A stretch of DNA of 32,593 nt from Nocardiopsaceae bacterium (GTDB taxonomy: Bacteria > Actinomycetota > Actinomycetes > Streptosporangiales > Streptosporangiaceae), in assembly GCA_017354375.1 (NCBI GenBank), contig JAFMRC010000019.1, positions 1-32,593 on the forward strand, given 5' to 3'. The translations under genes were made by a program, and so were the position numbers. Shown here one piece after another: positions 1 through 6,612 of the stretch. The notes below the pieces were generated by a model. The model ran no database searches. It was given only the letters and a program-made list of their open reading frames with translations, and was not told where the DNA came from. Numbering within the stretch: position 1 is the stretch's first letter; each line of letters begins with the position of its first letter.

Positions 1-115
1 CCGCTGCCCGCGACGGCGCTCGCGGCGGCCCGGCGAGCTGGAAGCCGGCCAGGAGCAGGCCGGTCATGGCCACCATGACCGCGAAGAAGACGGGGCGGGA
101 CGACGGCTCGCGCAT
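1..115 (-). CDS. N-terminus of a membrane-anchored or exported protein (partial)
   Basis: The gene runs off the left edge; only about 38 codons are visible. ATG at 113-115 is preceded by a good ribosome binding site (GAGGGAG, about 6 nt away). The peptide starts MREPSSRPVFFAVMVAMTG and continues with a hydrophobic stretch (residues 9-28, FFAVMVAMTGLLLAGFQLAG) flanked by Arg/Pro/Ser-rich sequence, as in an uncleaved signal anchor or a signal peptide. No family can be named from so little sequence. The coding sense rests on the SD, the start codon and the hydrophobic segment. Confidence 0.6.
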   Translation of the reverse strand, partial: MREPSSRPVFFAVMVAMTGLLLAGFQLAGPPRAPSRAA

Positions 116-1132
116 GGGCTCTCCCTCGAACTCCGTGCGGCTCCCCTTTACACTGGCGTAACATTTCGCTCCCCTCCGGTCAACAGCCCCGGACCGCAGC
201 CTGAGGCCGCGCTGGCATGCGCTGCCGACCATGAGAATCTCCCCCTACCAGCACCCTGACCAGCAGCTCAGCCCCCCGATTACCTGTTGCTTTGCCTGAA
301 CTTCCGTCATTACAGGCCACGCGGATAGGCGGTGCGATCATCGCTGGGGTTCGCCGGGCCGCCCGGCGGATCGGCCAGCCCGGCGAGGAACAGGCCAACG
401 AGCCAACGGGCGTTTTGCGGCATATACCGGAACCTAAGGTTGAGGCCCTGCGGATACCCCTCCCCTCCGGGTCCCGGTAGGGGCGGAATACGCCCAGCTC
501 AAGCCGGCTCCCCTGCCACCGCGCGGGTCCGGCGGCCCTCACCAGACGGGGAATCCACCGACCGAGGTCCAGGCTTCACGGATGAGCAATCGGAGGGCGA
601 TAGCCACACCGAGGATCCTGTCGGTCAATTTCAATTTGTTTTCGGATGGATGCTGTCAGTTCATGAGTGGCTGGCCGTATGCCTTCTGGAGCAGGGATGA
701 GCGATGGCGGCGCGCCGGTGCCGGGGTATGCGGGCCGGGGGCGGGACGCATGCCCCGTTCTGCAGGGATATGCCCGGGGCGCAGGGGTGTCCAGGGCGGA
801 CCTTACCGCAGCAGGAGGTCTTCGCGTGGATGATATGTGAGCAAAGAGAGCACTTATCCTCCACGCGAGCGTGATCGCGGCCTTGCGGATACTCCGGCGG
901 GTATAACGAAGATCTTGAATTGGCAACAGAGTCACCGAGGCCCGCAAAACCCGTCTACCCGCGCGATCTCTTACCTGTACGTGACGTTCACAATCGATTG
1001 CAGCGGCTAGCTGGCGTCACGGCCCCAGGCAAGTCAGGGGCTCATGTAAAGCTCGGGGACCACGGCTAAGCATGCCGCCTGCCGGCGTCCAGGTTTTGTT
1101 CAGGAACCGGTGTAAAGCTAGTCATCCTGCGG
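116..1132. other. About 1 kb without a convincing gene
   Basis: Open frames here are short, mutually antisense and lack SD sequences or recognisable motifs. A GC-rich hairpin lies at 462-483 (CCCCTCCGG/CCGGTAGGGG type, small bulge), and a longer imperfect inverted repeat at 823-867 is listed separately. A locally AT-richer stretch at 610-660 has no recognisable promoter. The region separates the leftward partial gene from the rightward gene at 1133, so it should hold both promoters, but I could not place either with confidence. Confidence 0.5.
823..867. repeat. Imperfect inverted repeat, CGCGTGGA...TCCACGCG
   Basis: Outer arms CGCGTGGA (823-830) and TCCACGCG (860-867) match perfectly. Inner bases extend the pairing with two mismatches and a 2-nt bulge (GATATGTGAGC against GCACTTATC), leaving a loop of about 7 nt. 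It sits alone in non-coding DNA about 270 bp before the next gene. It could be a transcription-factor site, a transcript hairpin or an element relic; the sequence does not decide. Confidence 0.5.
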
Positions 1133-1816
1133 TTGGATGGCTTTTACTCAAGGTCCCAGCTCACGGAACGCGAGAGAGGACAGACCGGGACGGTGCGGAG
1201 CGAGGACTCATCCGGAACGACTGCCGACGACCCGCGGTCGGCGCGGGACGGCCCGCTCGCGGACGACCTGTCGGCGCAGGAACGGCAGCAGGCGGTGCGC
1301 CAGGCGCTCTCGGAGGCCCTGCGGCTCGCGCGGCTGCAGGCCGAGGTGCTGGCCCGCCTGGACGAGGCCGACCAGGCGGGGGACGACGAGGCGGTGCTGC
1401 GCTGCCACGCCGAACTCGATGACGTAATGGCCCGGATGGCCGAAGCCGAGCGGGTGCGCGCCGGAGCGCGAGCGGCCCTGCCGCAGGACGACGACCTGGT
1501 CTGCGCGGGCTGCGGCGCCGCGGCCGAGCCCATGTACGAGACGCCGCGGCTGCTCGGCTACCGGTGCACCCGCTGCGACTGGCAGGGGGAAGACCCCGCC
1601 GCGCAAGCGGAGCGCCGACGCCTCGAGGCCAGCGACGCCGCGAGGGCGGCGATCGAGCGGACCCTCAAGTCCCTAGAGGATGCGCTCGTGATCCTGGACA
1701 GCCCCGGCAAGCGCGGCAAGAAGGCGCGCGAGGCCCGCGAGGAGGGAATCGGCGCGCTCCGGTCGTTGCACGACGACCTCACCGCGGTCCACACCCGGAT
1801 CCGCAAGGCACGGTGA
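1133..1816 (+). CDS. Orphan coiled-coil protein with a central CxxC-CxxC zinc ribbon
   Basis: Not assigned to a known family. The 227-residue frame has three parts. Residues about 45-110 are Ala/Leu/Glu/Arg-rich helix with coiled-coil character (RLARLQAEVLARLDEADQAG). A short Cys4 zinc-ribbon-like segment follows at about 124-151 (CAGCG then CTRCDW). A second charged helix (about 155-227) ends in basic residues. The arrangement recalls small zinc-ribbon regulators or RNA/protein-binding factors in general. The start is uncertain: TTG 1133 has no good SD, while in-frame GTG 1193 has AGAGAGGA 12 nt upstream and may be the true start, giving a 207-residue protein. No operon partner is evident; the next gene converges on it. 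Confidence 0.6.
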   Translation: MDGFYSRSQLTERERGQTGTVRSEDSSGTTADDPRSARDGPLADDLSAQERQQAVRQALSEALRLARLQAEVLARLDEADQAGDDEAVLRCHAELDDVMARMAEAERVRAGARAALPQDDDLVCAGCGAAAEPMYETPRLLGYRCTRCDWQGEDPAAQAERRRLEASDAARAAIERTLKSLEDALVILDSPGKRGKKAREAREEGIGALRSLHDDLTAVHTRIRKAR

Positions 1817-1870
1817 CGCGGAACCAGGCCGCCTGCCGGAACCTGGCGGCCTAGGTCACGCTCCGGAAGC

Positions 1871-2488
1871 TCACTCAGCCACCTGGTGACCGTACGCGGC
1901 GCGGAGCGCCGCGAGGTCCGGCTCGCCGAACCGGCGGCGCAGTTCCCCGAACGCCCGCGCCTTGTCCTCCCCGAACCGGCGGACCCTCGCCGCGTACGCG
2001 TCGGCGGTGAGGAACCTCGGCGGCGACGTCTTGCTGTGGAACTTATCCGCGTACATGACCAGGGCCTCCTCGTCCGTCTCGGCGAGGTAGTCGCCCGGGG
2101 GCAGCGGCAGGCCCTGCCCGATCACATCCCCGGCGGACAGGCCAACGCCCGTATGGCAGGAGGCGAACCGGCACAACGGCTCGGGAAACCCTTCCCCTGC
2201 CAGCAGCTCGTGGCCGAGAACGCCGTGGCGCACGTAGTTATCGTGATCGAGGCGCCCGGCCTCGTCGTAGAGGCGGTACACGCCGATGTCGTGCAGCAGG
2301 GCCCCGGCCCGCGCCAGTTCGATGTCGATCCCGGAACCGGCCCGCTCCTGCAACTGCTCGGCAACGGCACACACGATCTCGCAGTGCGGATAGACGAGGC
2401 CGAACGCTTCGGATGTCGGTGCGTGCTTCTCATGCAGGCGCAGGATTTCCTTGTCGGACGGGACCCGGATGCCGGACGGGGCGCTCAC
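1871..2488 (-). CDS. HD-domain metal-dependent phosphohydrolase
   Basis: A 205-residue protein with the metal ligands expected of the HD superfamily: H35 (YPHCEIV), H66-D67 (LLHDIG, the HDIG signature), H88/H93, H112 (ASCHTG) and D148 (MYADKFH). Such enzymes hydrolyse phosphate esters of nucleotides or related molecules with one or two divalent metals; the substrate cannot be read from sequence. It starts at GTG 2486-2488, overlapping the stop of the upstream VOC gene by 4 nt (GTGA), so the two are probably translationally coupled. No signal peptide or membrane segment is seen, so it is cytosolic. Confidence 0.8.
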   Translation of the reverse strand: MSAPSGIRVPSDKEILRLHEKHAPTSEAFGLVYPHCEIVCAVAEQLQERAGSGIDIELARAGALLHDIGVYRLYDEAGRLDHDNYVRHGVLGHELLAGEGFPEPLCRFASCHTGVGLSAGDVIGQGLPLPPGDYLAETDEEALVMYADKFHSKTSPPRFLTADAYAARVRRFGEDKARAFGELRRRFGEPDLAALRAAYGHQVAE

Positions 2489-2841
2489 CCGGCCTCGCCG
2501 GTCTCGATGTACTCGAAGACGGCACCGTCCGGGTGCCTGGCGATGAGCCTGGCCCCGTTCGGCGCCGGAGCAGGCCCCTCGATGACCTCGCCGCCCGCCG
2601 ATTCCAGGGCGGCGAGCACCGGGGCGAGGCTGGCCACCTGAACCGTGGCCACCCGGTCGCGGTACGCGGCGGTGTCGCCGGCCAGCAGCAGGAACGGCCC
2701 CACCCGGGCCAGCTCCACGCCGCGGAAGCCGAACCGCTCCGCCCGCGCCTGCGCCAGTTCCTCGTACAACGGGACGGCGGCGTCGAGATCGGAGACGAAC
2801 ACGCGCGCCAGAACCTTGCTGATGTTAGCCACTCCGCGCAC
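2485..2841 (-). CDS. VOC-superfamily (glyoxalase/bleomycin-resistance fold) small protein
   Basis: About 118 residues, the size of a single-chain VOC half-barrel pair. The pattern (VLARVFVSDLDAAVPLYEELA, later GARLIARHPDGAVFEYIET) matches the beta-alpha-beta-beta-beta repeats of the family, with the C-terminal Glu ligand position in FEYIE. The usual first-strand His is replaced by Arg/Val (ARVFV), so a metal-dependent glyoxalase I reaction is not assured; it may bind a ligand or act without metal. GTG 2839-2841 has GGCGGGGG about 5 nt upstream; GTG 2832 is an alternative. Its stop overlaps the HD gene. It lies downstream of mgsA, so a role near methylglyoxal is possible but unproven. Confidence 0.7.
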   Translation of the reverse strand: MRGVANISKVLARVFVSDLDAAVPLYEELAQARAERFGFRGVELARVGPFLLLAGDTAAYRDRVATVQVASLAPVLAALESAGGEVIEGPAPAPNGARLIARHPDGAVFEYIETGEAG

Positions 2842-2900
2842 AACACCCCCGCCACCGCTTCTATGCCGCCGCCCCCGCCAACCCGGACTCATCAAGCAGC

Positions 2901-2939
2901 GTGGAGTTTTTTAACACTTACAAAACAAAAAAACTCCAC
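2901..2939 (-). terminator. Perfect 12-bp inverted repeat just 3' of mgsA
   Basis: GTGGAGTTTTTT (2901-2912) pairs perfectly with AAAAAACTCCAC (2928-2939) around a 15-nt AT-rich loop. It lies 8 nt beyond the mgsA stop on the minus strand. The A/T tract is inside the stem, so this is not a textbook intrinsic terminator. The position suggests a transcript end or processing hairpin between mgsA and the VOC gene. The AT content is strikingly unlike the flanking DNA. Confidence 0.6.
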
Positions 2940-2947
2940 GTCAATGA

Positions 2948-3424
2948 CTAGGCGGGCTGGGCCGTGGTCTTGGTTGCCAGCCCATCCAGCTCCCGCTCGG
3001 GTGCGGGATCCCACGGCTCGTGCACGCGGTTCATCAGGTGCGACGAGATGATGAAGTCCGCGGTCGCCCGGTTGCAGGCGACCGGGATGTTGCATACCAC
3101 CGCGACCCGCAGCAGGGCCTTGACATCGGGATCGTGCGGGTGCGGCTCAAGCGGGTCCCAGAAGAAGACCAGCAGGTCAATCCCGCCTTCGGCGATCCTG
3201 GCACCAATCTGCTGGTCACCGCCGAACGGTCCGCTGCGAAAACAGTTGATCTCAAGGCCGAGATGGTCCTGCAGAAGGCGGCCGGTCGTCGCGGTCGCGA
3301 ACAGCTCATGCGCCGTGAGCAGGTCCAGGTTGTACCTGGCCCATTCCAGCATGTCCCGCTTCTTGTTGTCGTGTGCGATCAGTGCGATCCGCCGTCCGTT
3401 CGGCGCCGCCAGGTCGTTGGCCAC
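2948..3424 (-). CDS. mgsA: Methylglyoxal synthase
   Basis: The enzyme converts dihydroxyacetone phosphate to methylglyoxal and phosphate, bypassing lower glycolysis. The 158-residue protein carries the family's core: [10 protein letters not shown] (H18/D19 region), TGRLL with the phosphate loop, [12 protein letters not shown] (D70, the catalytic Asp in E. coli numbering 71), [20 protein letters not shown] (H97 and D100) and the end motif [10 protein letters not shown]. Length and motif order are those of full-length MgsA. GTG 3422-3424 is preceded by AAAGGA about 7 nt away. It follows merR by 70 bp in the same direction and may be cotranscribed with it. MgsA is less common in actinomycetes than in enterics, and methylglyoxal is toxic, so tight control would be expected. 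Confidence 0.9.
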   Translation of the reverse strand: MANDLAAPNGRRIALIAHDNKKRDMLEWARYNLDLLTAHELFATATTGRLLQDHLGLEINCFRSGPFGGDQQIGARIAEGGIDLLVFFWDPLEPHPHDPDVKALLRVAVVCNIPVACNRATADFIISSHLMNRVHEPWDPAPERELDGLATKTTAQPA

Positions 3425-3494
3425 AAGGAATCCTTTCGAAGAGCTGGCAACGGCGCTGCCGTCCCGGTAGTCCCAACCCTCTCCGGTCCAGATG

Positions 3495-4007
3495 TCATCC
3501 CGGCTGCCTCCGTGAAGCCGGCATGTTACGCGCGGATGCCGTCCCGCGGTCAGGTTCGTACGGCGCCCAGAGCCGGTCGGCTTCCCCGGCGGCCATGCTG
3601 CCCCGGTACACGTCGATCTTGTGGTCGATGATCTTCAGGTTCTCCTGGATGTCCTCCAGCTTGGCGACGACGTCCGCGCGGTGGGCTTCCAGGAGTTCTA
3701 GCCGTTCCTGCTCGTTGCCCGGGCCGGCGGCGACCAGTTCGGCGTAGCGGCGGATGCCCTTGATCGGCATGCCGGTGGCCCTCAGCTTGGTGCAGACGAT
3801 GATCCACTTCAGGTCGAGGTACCCATAACGGCGGCGGCCTCCGGTCGTCCGGTCGGGCGGGCTGACTACCAGGCCGGCCCGCTCGTAGTACCGGAGGGTG
3901 TGCGCGCTGACCCCGGTGCGGCGGGCCGCCTCGGCGATGGTCACGCCCTCCGGCGGCACGTCCTGCGATCGCGGCTTGCCTGACGACTTCGGCTTGACTT
4001 CGAGCAT
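3495..4007 (-). CDS. MerR-family transcriptional regulator
   Basis: 170 residues. The N-terminal winged HTH is clear at residues 22-90 ([26 protein letters not shown], then [12 protein letters not shown], the family's R-Y-x-x-x-D-L pattern). A dimerising antiparallel helix follows at about 95-135, rich in Glu/Leu/Arg. There is no Cys metal-binding loop of the MerR/CueR type, so it is more likely a small-molecule or redox-independent sensor. It starts only 24 bp from the divergent MFS exporter, the usual layout for a MerR regulator controlling its neighbour. The promoter of that neighbour has a 19-bp spacer overlapping this gene's first codons, so it probably activates the exporter by DNA distortion. 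Confidence 0.88.
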   Translation of the reverse strand: MLEVKPKSSGKPRSQDVPPEGVTIAEAARRTGVSAHTLRYYERAGLVVSPPDRTTGGRRRYGYLDLKWIIVCTKLRATGMPIKGIRRYAELVAAGPGNEQERLELLEAHRADVVAKLEDIQENLKIIDHKIDVYRGSMAAGEADRLWAPYEPDRGTASARNMPASRRQPG

Positions 4008-4024
4008 GCTCTAAATCTTACTGT
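3994..4024 (+). promoter_or_regulatory. MerR-type promoter of the MFS exporter (19-bp spacer)
   Basis: TTGACT (3994-3999) and TACTGT (4019-4024) are separated by 19 bp, the stretched spacing that defines promoters activated by MerR proteins. The spacer contains the perfect palindrome GAGCATGCTC (4002-4011), which includes the merR start codon. Transcription would begin 7-8 nt after the -10, at or next to A4032 of the exporter ATG, giving a leaderless mRNA. Confidence 0.72.
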
Positions 4025-4041
4025 CACGGTCATGAGTTCAA
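4015..4041 (-). promoter_or_regulatory. Possible merR promoter, overlapping the exporter promoter
   Basis: On the minus strand TAAGAT (4020-4015) lies 7 nt before the merR ATG, which would make merR leaderless as well. A TTGAAC at 4041-4036 could be its -35, but the 15-bp spacing is short. The site is inside the exporter promoter region, so binding by MerR would affect both directions. Confidence 0.4.
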
Positions 4042-5462
4042 CTGTGCTCTCGCCCGCCCCGCCGGGCGAGCTGACCCCGCGCCGCAAGTCGCTGGTGCTC
4101 GCGATCTGCTGTATCAGCATGCTCGTCGTCATCATGGACATGTCCGTCGTCAACGTCGCGCTTCCCGGTATCGGTCGCGATCTTCATGCTTCCGAGTCGG
4201 GCCTGCAATGGACGGTCGATGCCTACTCCCTCGTGCTGGCCGCGTTCCTCGTGCTGGCCGGATCCCTGTCCGACCGGGTCGGACGCAGGCGCGTCTTCCT
4301 GGCCGGCCTGGCGATCTTCGGCCTCGGCTCCCTGCTGTGCGGGCTGGCACCGGGCATCGGCTGGCTGATCGGGGCCCGGGCGCTGCAGGCCGTCGGCGGG
4401 ACCATGCTCAACCCGACCGCCCTGGCCATCATCGCGAACACGTTCGACGGCCCGGCCGAACGGGCGCGGGCCATCGGGATCTTCGGGTCGGTGTCGGGCC
4501 TGGCGCTCGCGTTGGGCCCGATCCTCGGCGGCGGCCTGGTCAGCGCGTTCGGCTGGCGGTCGGTCTTCTGGATCAACGTCCCGGTCACGATCACGGCGAT
4601 CGTGCTCGCCTCGCTGTACGTTCTCGAGTCCAGGGCCGGCCGGGCCCGCCGGTTCGATCCGGTCGGCCAGGCGCTGATGATCCTGCTCCTGGGCAGCGTC
4701 GTCTACGCGATCATCGAGTCCACGTCACAAGGCTGGACCTCCCCGCTCATTCTCGGCCTGCTCGCGATCGCCGCCCTGAGCGTCGCGGGCATCGTCGTCT
4801 ACGAGCCGCGCCGGGCCGACCCGCTCCTGGAACTGCGCCTGTTCCGTAGCCCGCCGTTCAGCGCGGCGATCGTGATGGCGCTGTTCGCCCTATGCGGCTT
4901 CGGCGCTTTCCTGTTCGTGACCACCCAGTACCTGCAGGACATTCGGGGCCTGTCTTCGGTGGTGGCGGGTTTGTGCCTGATCCCGGTCGGGCTGCCGGTC
5001 CTGGTCCTGTCACCGGCCGCCGGGCGGATCACCGGGAATCGGGGACCCCTGCTGCCGCTCCTCGTCGCCGGGACCGCCCTGGCCCTCGGCGGCCTCGCGT
5101 CGCTGTGGATCGGGCCGGCCACTCCCCTCGCGCTCGTGCTGGCGGTCTACCTGCTGTTCGGCATCTTCCTGGGGACCGTGAACCCGCCCATCACCAACTC
5201 GGCGGTCTCCGGGATGCCCCGGTCCATGGCCGGGCTGGCCGGGTCCCTGGCCTCCACCGGCCGCCAGGCCGGCACCACCCTCGGCGTGGCGGTCTCCGGG
5301 ACACTCGTCGCCCCGGCACTCGCCCGCGGCGGGTCCGCGTTCACCACCGCGGCCCACGGCGTGTGGTGGATGCTCCTCGCCCTCGGCGCTGGCATCGTGG
5401 CCCTCGGCCTGGCCAGCGCCAGGCTCCACCACGTCCTCTCCGCCCGTTCCGCCCGCCAATAA
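4032..5462 (+). CDS. DHA2-family MFS multidrug efflux transporter (EmrB/QacA type)
   Basis: 476 residues and about 14 hydrophobic segments, the DHA2 topology. Diagnostic motifs: motif D1 (MDMSVVNVALPGIGRDL, residues about 35-51), motif A in the first cytoplasmic loop (GSLSDRVGRRRVF, about 77-89) and motif C typical of proton antiporters (GSVSGLALALGPILGGGL, about 151-168). Expected role: proton-driven export of a hydrophobic or cationic compound across the plasma membrane; the substrate is unknown. Divergent from merR and probably induced through it. The ATG has no SD in the 24-bp gap, consistent with a leaderless transcript from the promoter at 3994-4024. Confidence 0.9.
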   Translation: MSSTVLSPAPPGELTPRRKSLVLAICCISMLVVIMDMSVVNVALPGIGRDLHASESGLQWTVDAYSLVLAAFLVLAGSLSDRVGRRRVFLAGLAIFGLGSLLCGLAPGIGWLIGARALQAVGGTMLNPTALAIIANTFDGPAERARAIGIFGSVSGLALALGPILGGGLVSAFGWRSVFWINVPVTITAIVLASLYVLESRAGRARRFDPVGQALMILLLGSVVYAIIESTSQGWTSPLILGLLAIAALSVAGIVVYEPRRADPLLELRLFRSPPFSAAIVMALFALCGFGAFLFVTTQYLQDIRGLSSVVAGLCLIPVGLPVLVLSPAAGRITGNRGPLLPLLVAGTALALGGLASLWIGPATPLALVLAVYLLFGIFLGTVNPPITNSAVSGMPRSMAGLAGSLASTGRQAGTTLGVAVSGTLVAPALARGGSAFTTAAHGVWWMLLALGAGIVALGLASARLHHVLSARSARQ

Positions 5463-5466
5463 ACGA

Positions 5467-5668
5467 CCCGAGTGCGCTTTTGGGCAACCTCTAGCCGGCC
5501 CGAATGCGCACCTGGCACGCTAAGGCCGGGGTGCCCCGTTTCACGCCGCTGCCCTCCCCGCTGCGAGCCGAGTGCGCTTTTAGGCCAACTCTTACCTGCC
5601 CAAGCGCGCACTTGGCACGCTAGGTGGCGGCAGGTGAGCGAACCCGAGTGCGCACCTGGCACGCTCGG
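5467..5668. repeat. Cluster of five related intergenic repeats (two types)
   Basis: Between the converging ends of the exporter and the HTH gene lie two A copies (5467-5492 and 5568-5592; core CCGAGTGCGCTTTT then GGC and AACTCT-like end) and three B copies (5499-5522, 5599-5622, 5643-5668; core GTGCGCACCTGGCACGCT with variants). Both types begin with (C)CCGAGTGCGC or a close variant, so they look derived from one unit. A and B alternate A-B-A-B-B. The last B copy has CCGAG/CTCGG ends and could fold as a hairpin. They may act as bidirectional transcript ends or be non-autonomous dispersed repeats. Confidence 0.7.
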
Positions 5669-5702
5669 AGGAGGCGTCGGGGGCGGTGCGGGGCGGGGGC
5701 GG

Positions 5703-6152
5703 TCACTCTTCCGGCAACCGGTCGAGGAGGATATCCACCTTGCCGTCGATCGCGTTCACTTTCTCCTTCAGCGGGCCGACCTCGGCTTGCAGGAGATCCT
5801 CGAAGACGGTGTCCGCCGTGGACCGCGACGGCCCTTCGAGACCAGGCGCGTCGTTCAAGACGTCCACGAGATAGTCGTGCCGGCACCCGAGCGCGGCGGA
5901 CAGCGCCACCAAGGTCGAACGCTGCCGCTTCCTGGGCTTCTCGATATAGCGGATCGTGGTTTCGGATACTCCGCTCTCCCGGGAAAGACGAGCCAGTGAC
6001 ATGTCGAGTCTTTTCATTTCGCGATGGATAGCTCTTTCCACCGCGTCCCACCTGCCGCTCTCTGGCAGCTCATTCCTCGACAACGACAAATCCTCCGCTT
6101 TTCGCCTGCTGAACAGGCTAGCGGAACGACCGTCATTGATGACGATCCGCAC
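5703..6152 (-). CDS. HTH (XRE-like) DNA-binding regulator
   Basis: 149 residues. The central HTH reads MSLARLSRESGVSETTIRYIE (about 51-71), then RSTLVALSAALGCRHDYLVDVL as the family's fourth and fifth helices. The C-terminal tail (GPLKEKVNAIDGKVDILLDRLPEE) has heptad-like spacing and may dimerise. The first 30 residues are polar and unrelated to the HTH. The start is uncertain: GTG 6150-6152 gives 149 residues, but its SD is weak. It is preceded by a strong AT-rich 27-bp palindrome at 6173-6199, a natural autoregulatory site. No target gene is obvious apart from itself. Confidence 0.75.
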   Translation of the reverse strand: MRIVINDGRSASLFSRRKAEDLSLSRNELPESGRWDAVERAIHREMKRLDMSLARLSRESGVSETTIRYIEKPRKRQRSTLVALSAALGCRHDYLVDVLNDAPGLEGPSRSTADTVFEDLLQAEVGPLKEKVNAIDGKVDILLDRLPEE

Positions 6153-6172
6153 TCGGGCTTCGAGTAATTTTT

Positions 6173-6199
6173 AATAGTTACGGATTATCCATAACTATT
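6173..6199. promoter_or_regulatory. 27-bp near-perfect palindrome, probable operator of the HTH gene
   Basis: AATAGTTA (6173-6180) and TAACTATT (6192-6199) are perfect arms. The interior GGAT-T-ATCC (6182-6190) is itself symmetric about the same centre, so only one pair (6181/6191) is mismatched across the whole element. It lies 20 bp upstream of the HTH start, in an AT-rich island within very GC-rich DNA. The size and symmetry fit a dimeric HTH repressor binding two adjacent half-sites. Confidence 0.7.
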
Positions 6200-6255
6200 G
6201 ATGGTCCTCATAATTAGACGACACATTTCGCTAGCGGTCGACTAGCATCGACTGC

Positions 6256-6612
6256 ATGACAGCGGTTATATTCGCGGTGAGCGTAGTGGGGTGCGCGGTT
6301 AACCTGGCCCAGGGCATCGAGTTGGCCGCGTGCTGGCGCGATCGCTGGAGAGCGCGGAAGGGCCGGAGGCGATCGCGCACGTCAGGAAGCGAGCCAGGCG
6401 TCGAGGGTGGCGCGGGTGGGGGCGGTCGCGGGGCCTTGGCGGGTTACCGACAGGGCCGCGGCGGCGTTGGCGCGGCGGGCGGCGAGGTCCGGAGGGAGGC
6501 CGTCGGCCAGGGCGGCCAGGAACGCGCCCGCGTGGGCGTCGCCCGCGCCGGTCGTGTCCACGGCCGCCACCGCGGGCGCGGGCACGCGAACGATCCAGGC
6601 GCCAGCGGATGA
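6256..6612 (+). CDS. Doubtful small membrane protein, antisense at its 3' end to the PfkB gene
   Basis: ATG 6256 opens a frame whose first 30 residues (MTAVIFAVSVVGCAVNLAQG, then IELAACWRDRW) look like one transmembrane helix followed by basic residues. After about residue 40 it becomes Gly/Arg-rich sequence antisense to the kinase gene ending at 6382, which is characteristic of a spurious frame. No good SD precedes it. If real, only the first part is likely meaningful. It is reported because it fills the gap between the palindrome and the kinase. Confidence 0.2.
   Translation: MTAVIFAVSVVGCAVNLAQGIELAACWRDRWRARKGRRRSRTSGSEPGVEGGAGGGGRGALAGYRQGRGGVGAAGGEVRREAVGQGGQERARVGVARAGRVHGRHRGRGHANDPGASG

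Noticed and set aside
576-947. Minus-strand frame in the left gene-free region
   Set aside because: No SD, no recognisable motif, Arg/Pro-rich composition and overlapping frames on the other strand; no evidence for coding.
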